From: Benthortus sp964440495
Lineage (GTDB): Archaea > Thermoproteota > Nitrososphaeria_A > Caldarchaeales > Wolframiiraptoraceae
DNA: 44,143 nt
Direction: 5' to 3'
Assembly (NCBI GenBank): GCA_964440495.1
Contig: CAYTSD010000010.1
Coordinates: forward strand, 1-44,143
Part shown: one piece after another, positions 32,429-41,802 of the stretch
Position numbering within the stretch: position 1 is the stretch's first letter
Layout: every line of letters starts with the position of its first letter
Position numbers and translations under genes: made by a program
The notes under the pieces: generated by a model
Told to the model about the DNA's origin: nothing
Databases searched by the model: none
Seen by the model: only the letters and a program-made list of their open reading frames with translations

Positions 32429-33599
32429 GCTAGCCGTCGATACAGCCCGCCTACTAAGAAGTAGAGGGATTAGATGCAGTGTAGCTGAAACAATAGACGC
32501 AGCAAACGCCCTCAAATACATAGACCTAAACAGGAGGGAAGATGTATATGCGGCATTAAAGATAACTTTAGCGAAGAACCTAGAAGCTGTAAGAGCCTTC
32601 AACGAAGCCTTCAGAGACTTAGTTAGAGATAGAAGTAGAGATGATGAAGCATTCACAAAAGGTGAGAGCGATCTAGCATTCTGGGACGAGATGGGAGAAG
32701 CGTCAAGCGGTGGAAATCAGTTCGTCTTCAGAGATGAGAGAAGCGCAAGCTCTGGAAAGAAGAAGACAATGATATCTTACAGTCCCTCAGACATGATATC
32801 TAGAAAGAGACTCAACCCTCCGACGCCTTCCGAGATAGTTGAAGGAAGAAGGGTTGTGAGAAGGCTTAGGAGGAGACTCGCGTTAAAAGAGGGTAGAAGG
32901 CTGGAACGCGATAGAAGAGGAGAACTTGACATATGGAGAAGTATTAGGACAAGCTACTCAACTCTGGGAGAGATGGTGAAATTTGTCCACATGAAAAGGA
33001 AGAAAACAAAGACCAAGATAGTGTTATTCGTCGATGTAAGCGGCTCGATGGACAACTATTCTGACTGGCTTCTCAAAACTATGCACACTCTATGTCGCTA
33101 CACTCATAACGTCGAATGCTTCCTATTCAGCACGCGCTTATTCAGAGCAACGGAGATACTAGCTAGAAGCTCGCCTGAAGTTGCCGTCGAGTTCATGTGG
33201 CGTTGGGCGGATATGTGGGGAAGCGGGACGAAGATAGGATACTGCCTTAACAAGTTCCTCCAACGCTACGGAGAGATGGTAGACAAATACACGACAGTTA
33301 TAATAATTAGTGATGGATGGGATACCGGAGACCCTCGGCTCCTTAGGAGAAGCATGGCTCAACTCAAGGAGAGAGCTGGAAGGATAGTGTGGCTAAACCC
33401 CTACGCCGATAAACCAGGGTACAGACCCCTCACAATAGGCATGCTAACAGCGATACAATACATAGACATCTTCGCAGGAACAAGCGTCCTCAACGACATG
33501 CCATCCTTCCTAAAAGTATTTGGAAGATCCTTCAGACCGCTTAGAAGAGGCTCCAAGATAGGGCTATCACCACGCTGGCTCAGACAAGTATACTGGTGA
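32406..33599 (+). CDS. VWA-domain protein, CoxE-like
   Basis: A 397-residue protein. The first 190 residues are helical and charged. A von Willebrand factor A domain follows, with the MIDAS motif VLFVDVSGSMDNY near residue 208 (DxSxS), GSGTKIGYCL near 278 and IISDGWDTGD near 300. This arrangement is typical of CoxE-type proteins that act with a MoxR ATPase. It overlaps the ATPase gene by 23 bp. With moeA next, the pair most likely inserts or remodels the metal centre of a molybdenum enzyme; no such enzyme is encoded in the window. Confidence 0.9.
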   Translation: MRLAEIAELAVDTARLLRSRGIRCSVAETIDAANALKYIDLNRREDVYAALKITLAKNLEAVRAFNEAFRDLVRDRSRDDEAFTKGESDLAFWDEMGEASSGGNQFVFRDERSASSGKKKTMISYSPSDMISRKRLNPPTPSEIVEGRRVVRRLRRRLALKEGRRLERDRRGELDIWRSIRTSYSTLGEMVKFVHMKRKKTKTKIVLFVDVSGSMDNYSDWLLKTMHTLCRYTHNVECFLFSTRLFRATEILARSSPEVAVEFMWRWADMWGSGTKIGYCLNKFLQRYGEMVDKYTTVIIISDGWDTGDPRLLRRSMAQLKERAGRIVWLNPYADKPGYRPLTIGMLTAIQYIDIFAGTSVLNDMPSFLKVFGRSFRPLRRGSKIGLSPRWLRQVYW

Positions 33600-33642
33600 A
33601 GATAGAAGATTCATTAGCTAAACGTTCAGTTATAGATGATGA

Positions 33643-34896
33643 ATGAGGAGAATAGAAAAATATACATCTCTCGAAAAAGCCGTCAAGAAACTAATCTCCT
33701 CGATAAGAATCAAATCCAAAGTAGAGGTAATCCAGGTTTCCAAAGCCTATGGAAGAGTTCTGGCAGAGGATATAGTCTCCGAGAAAACGATACCACCTCA
33801 CAATATGGCCCACTTCGACGGATTCGCTGTCAACTCACAGGACACAGCGGGGGCCAAACCCTCAAAGCCGGTTACCCTAAAGATTAGAGGAGTAATTAAA
33901 GCTGGAGAATACGTGGAAGCATGCTTAAATCGGGGTGAGACCTACCGCATCTTTACTGGAGGATATCTTCCGAAAGGGGCAGACGCCGTTGTCCCACAGG
34001 AGGCCGTAGAGGTTAGGGGAGAAAAAATCAAAATATTCTCAAGATTCAATCCAGGAGAGAACGTCGACTTTAAGGGAAGAGACGTTAAAGAGGGGATGAC
34101 TTTACTGAAGAAGGGGCACAAGATTTCTGCACAAGACATAGGCTTGCTTCTAAGAATAAGTAAACATAAAATTAAGGTATACGTGAAGCCGAGGATAGGA
34201 ATACTGAGCGTTGGAAGCGAGTTAACCGACGACCCAGACCAGGCTAAAGATTATGGAAAGATATTGAATACGCATCGATTTGTCATCGAGAAGCTTGTTG
34301 AGGCGGCTGGTGGTATACCAGAATATCTTGGACTCGTTCCCGACGATTTAAGAGAAATAGAGTTTAGACTTAGAGAATCCTTGAACATATATGACATGGT
34401 TCTAACGATTGGTGGAGCATCTGTTGGAGATAGTGATCTAGTCGGTAAAGCGCTACAGAGACAGAATCCCGAGGAGATGGTTCAGGGTCTGAGGGTTCAG
34501 CCTGGAAGAGTTGGAGGATTCGCGGTGATAGGTGGGAAACCAGTGATAATGCTTCCAGGACACATTTTGTCTACGATTAGTGCATATACGTTTCTAGCGT
34601 ATCCCATTATTCGGATGCTTCAAGGACTAAGCCCCAAACCCTACAGCGTCGTCACCGAGGCAAAGACATCTTCTCCAATAAGGCATGGAAGATTCCTAGG
34701 ATTCAAACGTATGGTTTGGGTGAAGGTTGTGGAAATAGATGGGGAACCGATGATAGACGCCAGGATAGATTCATCCTCACTATATAGCGTCGCAGTCAAC
34801 TCCGATGCCTACATCTTAATCCCTGAAGGAGTTAAAGAGATTCAAGCTGGAGAGAAGGTTAAGGTATATTTCATTCTTGGGGTAAGCCATTTATAG
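33643..34896 (+). CDS. moeA: molybdopterin molybdenumtransferase MoeA
   Basis: It inserts molybdate (or tungstate) into adenylated molybdopterin. It is 417 residues long. Motifs: IPPHNMAHFDGFAVNSQDTA near the start, RIFTGGYLPKGADAVVPQE near 105, the MoaB-like core with GILSVGSELTDDP and LTIGGASVGDSD, and IMLPGHILSTISAY near 303. The usual LPGNP appears as LPGHI. It follows the CoxD/CoxE-like pair by 43 bases. No C-terminal PBP domain is fused. Confidence 0.94.
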   Translation: MRRIEKYTSLEKAVKKLISSIRIKSKVEVIQVSKAYGRVLAEDIVSEKTIPPHNMAHFDGFAVNSQDTAGAKPSKPVTLKIRGVIKAGEYVEACLNRGETYRIFTGGYLPKGADAVVPQEAVEVRGEKIKIFSRFNPGENVDFKGRDVKEGMTLLKKGHKISAQDIGLLLRISKHKIKVYVKPRIGILSVGSELTDDPDQAKDYGKILNTHRFVIEKLVEAAGGIPEYLGLVPDDLREIEFRLRESLNIYDMVLTIGGASVGDSDLVGKALQRQNPEEMVQGLRVQPGRVGGFAVIGGKPVIMLPGHILSTISAYTFLAYPIIRMLQGLSPKPYSVVTEAKTSSPIRHGRFLGFKRMVWVKVVEIDGEPMIDARIDSSSLYSVAVNSDAYILIPEGVKEIQAGEKVKVYFILGVSHL

Positions 34897-34917
34897 AAAG
34901 CTAAACCCCTATGAGAT

Positions 34918-35184
34918 ATGCCCTACATAAGTCGGGAAGAGAGAAGGGAGCTTGACCCTCTAATCGATGATTTAATAAAAGTTTTGAAGAAATCGCCTCT
35001 TGAAAGACTTGACGGAAGACTTAACTATGTGATATACCGCCTACTCATAAACCTCTATGAGCCAAGATACTTCAACTATAACAGGGCTATGGGAGTTCTC
35101 GCATGCGTTTCTCACGAATTCTATAGAAGGAAGGTCTCACCCTATGAAGACGAGAAAATCAAAGAGTCAGGAGACATAACCTAA
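34918..35184 (+). CDS. small conserved protein, DUF6899-like
   Basis: An 88-residue protein. It starts MPYISREERRELDPLID, has LNYVIYRLLINLY in the middle and ends in EFYRRKVSPYEDEKIKESGD. This layout (MPYI start, LNYxI helix, EFYRR-PYE-K-GD end) matches a small uncharacterised protein family found in archaea, bacteria and phages. No function is known to me. TTTATAG at 34890-34896, overlapping the moeA stop, is at leaderless distance from the ATG. Confidence 0.8.
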   Translation: MPYISREERRELDPLIDDLIKVLKKSPLERLDGRLNYVIYRLLINLYEPRYFNYNRAMGVLACVSHEFYRRKVSPYEDEKIKESGDIT

Positions 35185-35216
35185 ATACTCCTTCATCGGC
35201 TTGAAATAGAAAGAGC

Positions 35217-36083
35217 ATGAGACTAGAGCCGGACTGCATCCCCTGCGCAGTCAGATCAGCCCTTAGAGAAGCTAAGATCTTCACAAATAATAGAGAGCTT
35301 CATAAAAAAGTTCTAAGAGAGACTCTAAAAATAATAATGAATTCTGATTGGAATGAAACGTCACTTAACTTGGGCTTCAAAATCCATACTAAAGTCAGAA
35401 AAATTCTAGGCTCTAAAGACCCCTATTCGAGGATTAAGAAAGAAGTCAATAACTTAGCGCTGAATATGTATCCGGAGTTAAAGAAGATTGTTGAGAAAAG
35501 CGATGATAAGGTTGAGACCGCGTTAAAACTTGCGATAGCTGGAAATATTCTTGACTTTGCACCTTATGAGTTCCCTAATCTACGTAAAGCTGTTGAGAAA
35601 GTTCTTAATGAGGAATTTGCCGTCAATGACTACCTCATCTTCAAGTCTAAAGTCTTAAAATCTAATACAATACTCTATTTTCTAGATAATGCTGGAGAGA
35701 TAGTTCTCGATAAGCTATTTCTGGAGACATTAATTAGAGAACGTGGAGAACCCTATAGACGGATTACATGGGTGGTCAAGGGCGGCCCATTCATAAATGA
35801 CGCGACAATCGAAGATGCGGTCTACGTTGGATTAGATAAGTTACCTAACTCTATAATTAAGACAACCTCTAACGGAGAGGAAGGTACAGGGCCTAAGCCG
35901 AATAGCCTGGAAGTCAGGAAATGGATAAGAAACCATGATATAACTATTTCTAAGGGTCAAGGAAACTTCGAGGCCCTCGAAGAAGAGAAAAACATCTTCT
36001 TCCTACTAATGGCTAAATGCTATCCTATAGCGAATGTCTTTAGGGTAAAGCCAGGAGAAATGATAATTAAATATTCAACTTGA
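35217..36083 (+). CDS. DUF89 family metal-dependent phosphatase
   Basis: A 288-residue DUF89 (ARMT1-like) protein, probably a damage-control phosphatase acting on harmful phosphometabolites. The hallmark DCIPCAVRSALREA is at residues 5-18. ILYFLDNAGEIVLDKLFLE near 158 carries the metal-binding Asp-Asn, WVVKGGPFINDAT near 188 is the conserved core, and SKGQGNFEAL near 246 closes the site. The natural substrate is unknown. The gene ends 70 bases before the surface protease gene, tail to tail. Confidence 0.92.
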   Translation: MRLEPDCIPCAVRSALREAKIFTNNRELHKKVLRETLKIIMNSDWNETSLNLGFKIHTKVRKILGSKDPYSRIKKEVNNLALNMYPELKKIVEKSDDKVETALKLAIAGNILDFAPYEFPNLRKAVEKVLNEEFAVNDYLIFKSKVLKSNTILYFLDNAGEIVLDKLFLETLIRERGEPYRRITWVVKGGPFINDATIEDAVYVGLDKLPNSIIKTTSNGEEGTGPKPNSLEVRKWIRNHDITISKGQGNFEALEEEKNIFFLLMAKCYPIANVFRVKPGEMIIKYST

Positions 36084-36152
36084 AGGCGGTGCTTCTATGA
36101 GGGGAAGAAGTTGTCGGAAAAGTTGAGACCGCTATTGGTAAGGTTTGCATGT

Positions 36153-38154
36153 TTATCCTGAATGATCTGAAGAATTTTTCTTCTTTCGGCGAGTGGGTAT
36201 TCTCTTATCAACCCTTGTTTCTGATTCCTTCTCTTCTTTCACTTTCTCCTCAAGCGCCTTCTTCAGCTCTTCCTCGTCTTTGAGCTCTTTTAAGACTTCT
36301 TCTATTGGGACAACTGCTTCTGAGCTTGAAGCCTCTTCGTGAGGCTCTCTTTGAGAGATGGGGGGAGGTGGAATATGCGGTGGATATTCATATAATTGCT
36401 CAATCTCACCTCGTCTTCCCTTTCTTCGAATTGAAAGCAGTGTTGTTAACACGGCTATTACAGCTAGCAATCCAGTGAAGCCGTAGATAGATGTTAATGA
36501 TATGGGAAGTGTGAGTTGGATGGGTCGAGCTGTACTTATGTTGAAAGACTTTTCTGAGTGGAAGCCTAGGAATGAGGCCTCAACCAGAAGCCCTGAAGAA
36601 GGTAGAGGGCCGACACCCCATAATTCACCATGTTCATCGGTTTTACCCTCGAAGAGAACCCTACCATCAGATGCTCGCACAGTTATCTCAGCATCCTTTA
36701 TGGGAAAACCTATAATGTCTGTCACCCTGAAAGATGCCTTAAAGACTTTAACTGGAACATATAGGATTCCAGACTTACCAACCTGTTCATCAACATAGAT
36801 CTTCTCAGAAGATGTAACATCAAATGTGTTCCAAACAGCTTTCTCAACAATCCACTCACCTTCAGCAATCCACATCTTCTCCCCCGATGCAGTATCAACA
36901 ATTTTATTCCCTTTCCTTAACTTTATGAAAACATTTTCAATAATATCTCCGTCGTAGCTGCGTGCCATAATATTTAGAAGCCATTCAAGAGAGTATTCTA
37001 CCTTTAGGTCAAGTGGATGTGAAACCTCTGATATACTACATACCGATTCCTGTGAGGGGCATCCAACCCATCTTTCAAAAACAAGCTTCCTATTATCCTC
37101 TACGTTTACCTCTTTGGGAGCTTCTATCTTAACAGGCTCTCCGGAGTTTACCCACTTCACAAATGAGAAGTTAACTCCATTGACAGCTTTCGCTTCAACT
37201 AGATATTGTTTCTTCCATAAAGTTTTTAGAATTAGTGGTGATGTCAGGTTCTTGACCTCGATAGAGGGGTTGTCTGAGATTATGCTTCCATCCCATCCCG
37301 AGAAAACTACTCGGATGCCCCTGTCTATAATTCGGATGGTAGGAGAAGCGTTGAAAAAGACTTGTTCCCCTCTTCTAACCCATCCAGTAGGCCCTCCCTC
37401 AACATCATAATCAGAAGCAACCTTCACAAGATAATATATCGTCCATTCGGCTATTATCTTCATCGGCTTGTTTACCACTAACTTTAGATGGGGGTTCTCA
37501 GAATCTATGTCTCCGCTCCATCTCTTGAAAACAATTTTAGTTGAGTTTCCGTAAAGCACTTCTTTCTCAACGGACGTCTCTAGTAGTTCTCCATCTTTAA
37601 TCCATCCATCGAAAATTGTTGGATTAACATAGTTTGACGCCACTACAACGTGATGGAAGACATCCCACTCGGCTGTAACGGTTATAGGTGAACATACCGT
37701 TATCTCTATACTTGTCTCATTCTCGATGTAATCGTTATACTTCTCCGAGTAATAGTCGATTTGGAACCCTGTTAACACGGCTTTTGTCTCTCCTAGATAA
37801 ATCTCCGACTCAGATGATTCTATCCTCACTATCGAGCCATTATCATACCATCCGCTTCCAGTTATGTTTCCGAAGTCAGAGATAACCTCTACATAATACT
37901 GCGGCTTCCATAGTACTTTAGATTCAATCGGTTTATAGACCTTCACATTGACCGTTGAGCCCTCCCCTTCAAGATCTCCCTCCCATCCATTGAAGATTAA
38001 CCTCGTCCTATTATTCAGTTCTCTAACAGTTTCAACGGCGATATTGAGGTCGCCTCCCCTGGAAATCCATTTTTCAATGTCTTGATATCCGAGATCTATT
38101 GATACAAAGTATTTAGTCACGTATGTTGCGACGTAATCTATGTTCTGTGTGGCG
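36153..38154 (-). CDS. C-terminal part of a membrane-anchored surface metalloprotease (split by an assembly gap)
   Basis: About 667 residues after the N gap. Five repeats of about 70-80 residues share a pattern such as YLVKVASDYD ... GWVRRGE ... VVFSGWDGS ... LKTLW, resembling InlB-type/bacterial beta-repeat domains of surface proteins. Two beta-sandwich-like domains follow (the second contains FPIKDAEITVRASDGRVLFE). One transmembrane helix (GFTGLLAVIAVLTTLLSI) precedes a cytoplasmic tail with PPHIPPPP, a Glu/Lys-rich coil and a KKK-rich end. The frame at the gap edge fits the N-terminal part at 38165-39000, so this is one gene. It could be a stalk holding the protease off the membrane. Confidence 0.85.
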
Positions 38155-38164
38155 NNNNNNNNNN
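38155..38164. other. assembly gap (10 N)
   Basis: Ten Ns interrupt the surface protease gene. The coding phase leaves two bases before the gap and one after it, so the true missing length must be a multiple of three and cannot be 10. Aligning the broken repeat with its neighbours suggests about a dozen missing residues. Confidence 0.95.
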
Positions 38165-39000
38165 TCACTATACCATCCCTTGAATACGAATTTCGTCTTG
38201 TTTCCGGGGTCAATGACATCCTCCGCGTTGAACGTAACTATTGTACCGTAAGGTACCTTCCTAACTTCATGAACCAATGTCCCCAACCCGGTGTCTATCA
38301 AGAATCTTACAGTTACGGTGGGTTGTTCCTGTGACGGTAGGTACTTGAATTCTATTGTTTCTGGAAGTTGTAGGCTCTCTTTTGATGGTCTTTGGAAGAC
38401 ATCGTTTTCCATCCATTTGTATATTACTGAGAGGGCGTAGAGGTCGAGTGTTGACGGAGTTCTCGGTCCTCTATAATATGGATACATTAGGTCTTCTTCG
38501 GAGTTTGAGTGGCCGAGCCCGAGAGCGTGTCCAAGCTCATGTGAAGCAACAGTATACGCTAAGATATAGTCTGCTCCAATACAGCTCCTTGAAAGCTTCA
38601 CATTTACACGAATTATTCTCCCATTTATAGAGTAAGATACATTGGTTAGGCCGCAGGCACCATCTAGCTGGCTTACGTATCTCACTATTACGTCGGCTGA
38701 CGCGGAGCTTGAAGTCTCCTCAAAGTTAAGGTTCTCCAAATAGTAGTATCCATATTCTTGGGCAAATTCTGTGATTGCTTTATTCCATGTTTTCAACGCG
38801 TTATTGACTGCTTCATCCAAATCTTTTATTCCTGTTTCATCGTACCATACTGATATGTCACCGTGGTCAAATGCTACTCCGTAAATTTCTATGGTATATG
38901 ATGAGTCTTCGGCGGCTATCGTGGTTAAGGATATAAGAACTATCAGTATGATTACTGGAAGTATTTTGATAGATACTTTCCTCCAACTGTATGTCTCCAT
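38165..39000 (-). CDS. N-terminal part of the surface metalloprotease (matrixin-like, split by an assembly gap)
   Basis: About 278 residues before the N gap. Residues about 12-32 are a signal peptide (ILPVIILIVLISLTTIAAE). A matrixin/metzincin-type zinc protease domain follows, with the full HELGHALGLGH motif near residue 155 and a downstream DLMYP Met-turn, and upstream a WYDETG ... KTWNKAI segment as in matrixins. The first repeat begins after it and ends GWYS at the gap. ATG 39000 was chosen over 39060 because the signal peptide then starts directly and because TTTTTAAG lies at TATA distance. It is divergent from herA. Confidence 0.88.
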
Positions 39001-39027
39001 TCTTCGATGCTTTTTCAGGTATTCGGG

Positions 39028-39035
39028 CTTAAAAA
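39028..39035 (-). promoter_or_regulatory. TATA box of the surface protease gene
   Basis: TTTTTAAG on the minus strand predicts a start near 39005, five bases before the ATG at 39000. Confidence 0.45.
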
Positions 39036-39061
39036 CCTTAAATGACGCTGCTTCCAGCAAA

Positions 39062-39068
39062 TTTATTA
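39062..39068 (+). promoter_or_regulatory. TATA box of herA-nurA
   Basis: TTTATTA is centred 29 bases before the herA ATG at 39094, predicting a nearly leaderless herA-nurA transcript. Unlike other divergent pairs here, this one has two separate boxes. Confidence 0.45.
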
Positions 39069-39093
39069 CCTTCTCTTGGGGATTGGTCTTTAG

Positions 39094-40542
39094 ATGAGGT
39101 TAATTGGGAGAATAGGGGATGGGGCGACAGATACTTCAGCCAGAGTTATTCTTCTGAAGGATTTGGAGAGGGAGATAAGAGCTGAAGAGTTTGTTCTCAT
39201 AAAGAATGGTGGAGAAGAGAATCCTGTAAATGAGATTATAGGCGTTCTTAGAGAGGGCTTGGGTAAGAATGAGTTTCTGAGCCACAGCTCCTATAGACCT
39301 GATGTAGCCTATCTTAGGTATGGTGGAGAGCCTTCCGGCTCCAGAGAAGTATTCTCTTTCATGGTGCTACCAATAGGCGCTAAGATTGGTGAGAGGCTTG
39401 AGCCTAATCGGTATATAATTGCTCCACGTTCACCTGTTTATCTCCTCGAGGATGAGGATAAGCCTCTTAAGCTTCTCTCACAGGGTTCAGAGAAGATTGC
39501 ATGGCTCGACGCATACATCGATGGGCATGAGAATTGGAAGGTCCCAGTTAAGGAGGAGTTTATACCATATCATGTTGGGGTTTATGGAAGCACTGGAAGC
39601 GGGAAGTCGTGGTTCGCAAGATACGTCTTGATGCCTCTTTATCGGAGGACCGGGTACAGCGTCTTAGCCTTGGATTGGAGTGGAACAGACTATGCGCCAC
39701 ATTATCCTGACAATATCATCTCAATAACGGAGATAGCTGTCGACGAAGACTCTGTTCTTAGTTACCTGAAGGATAAGACATGGAATTTTGGAGGGAACCT
39801 GAGTGTTCAGGACGCATTTGACTCTTTTATCGAAGAGTGGAGCGAGAGAGTTAGGGAGGCTAGGGGAAATCATGTTAGACTCTATGATATGCTTAAGCAG
39901 CATGTAGAGCAGGAGATAAACTCGATTGGGAGAGCGGATTGGAGAGCGAGCGCTCTGAGAGCTTTTAGAAGGGTTTTCAGGAAGATAAAGGCGGAGGACC
40001 TAAAGCCTCTGACAGGCACCATCACTATTGATGAGGTGTTAGAGGTTCTCTATTCAAAGGGGTTGCTTATAGTTGATATGAGTGGAGCGTCCCTAGAAAG
40101 CAAGCTTGGATTCTTCCTATCACTCGGAGGTAAACTCTATGATTTAATGGAGCTTGGAGAGGAGATGAATATTGCGCTAATAGTGGATGAGGCGCCACAG
40201 TATGCTCCATGGGATCCTCACGGGATACAGGCCGAGACCTCCGACCTCATAAAAGACTTAGCTGCTCTCGGGAGGAAGAGGAGGCTGAACCTTACTCTCA
40301 TCTCTCAGGGAATCAAGGGGGAGATAGGTATAAATGCCTCGGTCCGAAGAAACCTTAACACGCACTTCTTTGGGAGGATACACCCCCTCGACGCTGGAGG
40401 AGAAGGAGGAGCCTCGGAATGGCTCTCACCCTACGGAATAACACCTGAACACATGCTCCAGCTTGAACCCGGAAAATTCTACTTCTCAGGAGCAATGAAC
40501 CCATCTCCCATACCCTTACTAATAACATTCAAACCAAGGTGA
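39094..40542 (+). CDS. herA: HerA-type DNA translocase/helicase
   Basis: A hexameric FtsK/HerA ATPase of 482 residues that drives DNA end resection with NurA. An N-terminal HAS-barrel region (about 1-150) precedes the RecA-like core: Walker A GVYGSTGSGKSWFARYV near residue 163, Walker B ALIVDEAPQYAPW near 360, sensor region LTLISQGIKGE, and an arginine-rich NASVRRNLNTHFFGR near 415. nurA starts seven bases after the stop. mre11 and rad50, often in the same operon in archaea, are not here. Confidence 0.92.
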   Translation: MRLIGRIGDGATDTSARVILLKDLEREIRAEEFVLIKNGGEENPVNEIIGVLREGLGKNEFLSHSSYRPDVAYLRYGGEPSGSREVFSFMVLPIGAKIGERLEPNRYIIAPRSPVYLLEDEDKPLKLLSQGSEKIAWLDAYIDGHENWKVPVKEEFIPYHVGVYGSTGSGKSWFARYVLMPLYRRTGYSVLALDWSGTDYAPHYPDNIISITEIAVDEDSVLSYLKDKTWNFGGNLSVQDAFDSFIEEWSERVREARGNHVRLYDMLKQHVEQEINSIGRADWRASALRAFRRVFRKIKAEDLKPLTGTITIDEVLEVLYSKGLLIVDMSGASLESKLGFFLSLGGKLYDLMELGEEMNIALIVDEAPQYAPWDPHGIQAETSDLIKDLAALGRKRRLNLTLISQGIKGEIGINASVRRNLNTHFFGRIHPLDAGGEGGASEWLSPYGITPEHMLQLEPGKFYFSGAMNPSPIPLLITFKPR

Positions 40543-40549
40543 AAGACTG

Positions 40550-41722
40550 TTGGCGGAGGAATACATTGAGTGGATAAAGCTTCCACATGACCTTCAAGCA
40601 AAATTCTTCCAAGAAGCCGAGAGAGAAGCAGAAAGAATAATTAAGCGGATAAATGATGTTCAAGAAGAGCTGAATAAGCTTAGGCCACTTCTTGAGAAGA
40701 ATTTTAGGAGACTGGGGAAGCCACGTGAAGCGGAGATCGTTTCAGCTATTGACAGCTCTAGATCACCTGTTCTAAGTGAGAGGCTGGGGATCCGATATGG
40801 AGTCTTCGCGACTGCGCGGTTGAAGATTAGAGGTCTTGAGAGACTTGGAGAAGAGTATGAGGTAGGATTGTTTAAGAGGAGGCAGGCATTCTCACGTGAC
40901 AAGAGTAAAGCCTTCTTCAGTCTGCTTGCAACCTATGCTGAGAGAAAAATGGCTGTTGAGGCACTGGATGACTCCGACTTAGTCCTAGTTGATGGAAGTT
41001 TCTACGGCTTCATATACAGGGCTTTAGAGATGAAAAAGCAGGGATTATATGGTGATGAGGAAAGAAAAGTTTTGGAAGAGACCTTTAGATTGACTAATAA
41101 ACTTGTTGAGAGTGGAAAGGCTCTCGGAGTGATTAAGCGAAGTCGCTCGAGGATTATTGGAGGATGGCTTGTCCTGAAAGGGGAATATAGTAATCCATAC
41201 ACCATGACTCTCGACAAATTGATACTTGCGCATCTTATGCCTGCTGGAAGTCTGCTAAACTATGGGGACTTAACGGGGTATAGACACCCTCCATTGTTCT
41301 ATACGGCTTTATCGAGGGCAGCGTCACTAACCCAACGTAGGGAGAGAGATCTTCTTAGAGAAGCTTTAGATAGAGTTTATCAGCCCTTCAAATCATTTAA
41401 TCTTCCGACATCAAGCTTTGATAGTCTTTCAAGGCTTCAGGTTAAACCTTTCCCATATGTCCCGCCATGTGAGATAGAGTATCCGAGAAGAATTTCACTT
41501 AGCCGCGTCGAGGAGTGGCTTAGCCAAGAAAACTTCTTCAATGAGACGACTGGCCTCCCAACAGCCATAGACTTAGTGGATAACCTTGTGAATATTCCAT
41601 CAAGGTTTACGGAGGAATTTGTAGCAGAGGTTGAGGCAAGAGTTATAGAGAAACTCGAAGGAAAGAACATAGAAATGATACAATTATTCTTCGAGTTCCT
41701 AAACCCACAGAAACCATATTAG
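40550..41722 (+). CDS. nurA: NurA nuclease
   Basis: A 5'-3' nuclease that acts with HerA on double-strand ends. It is 390 residues long, within the family range. Residues about 62-78 (IVSAIDSSRSPVLSERLG) carry the first catalytic Asp, and DLVLVDGSFYGFIY near 145 the second; the PFPYVPPCEIEYPRR segment near 302 is also typical of NurA. It starts at TTG 40550, with GGTGA overlapping the herA stop seven bases upstream. Its stop abuts a C/D RNA on the opposite strand. Confidence 0.88.
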   Translation: MAEEYIEWIKLPHDLQAKFFQEAEREAERIIKRINDVQEELNKLRPLLEKNFRRLGKPREAEIVSAIDSSRSPVLSERLGIRYGVFATARLKIRGLERLGEEYEVGLFKRRQAFSRDKSKAFFSLLATYAERKMAVEALDDSDLVLVDGSFYGFIYRALEMKKQGLYGDEERKVLEETFRLTNKLVESGKALGVIKRSRSRIIGGWLVLKGEYSNPYTMTLDKLILAHLMPAGSLLNYGDLTGYRHPPLFYTALSRAASLTQRRERDLLREALDRVYQPFKSFNLPTSSFDSLSRLQVKPFPYVPPCEIEYPRRISLSRVEEWLSQENFFNETTGLPTAIDLVDNLVNIPSRFTEEFVAEVEARVIEKLEGKNIEMIQLFFEFLNPQKPY

Positions 41723-41779
41723 CGTCAGCCTGTCCCATAGTCATCACAGCTCAGGGGACTGACTTCTCATCATCCAATA
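41722..41779 (-). ncRNA. C/D box guide sRNA
   Basis: The minus strand shows a textbook archaeal C/D RNA: C box ATGATGA (41773-41767), 12-base guide GAAGTCAGTCCC, D' box CTGA (41754-41751), spacer GCT, C' box GTGATGA (41747-41741), 12-base guide CTATGGGACAGG and D box CTGA (41728-41725). All four boxes match consensus and both guides have the standard length. A TATA-like AATAATAAAC at 41799-41808, on the hydrolase stop, predicts a start near 41778. It should direct two 2'-O-methylations; the targets are not identified. Confidence 0.85.
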
Positions 41780-41802
41780 TCTTGAGATGAAAAGGTAGTT
41801 TA

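Noticed and set aside
36153..39060. Reading the split protease as a frameshifted pseudogene
   Set aside because: The break coincides exactly with the N gap, and the phases on both sides fit if the true gap is a multiple of three.
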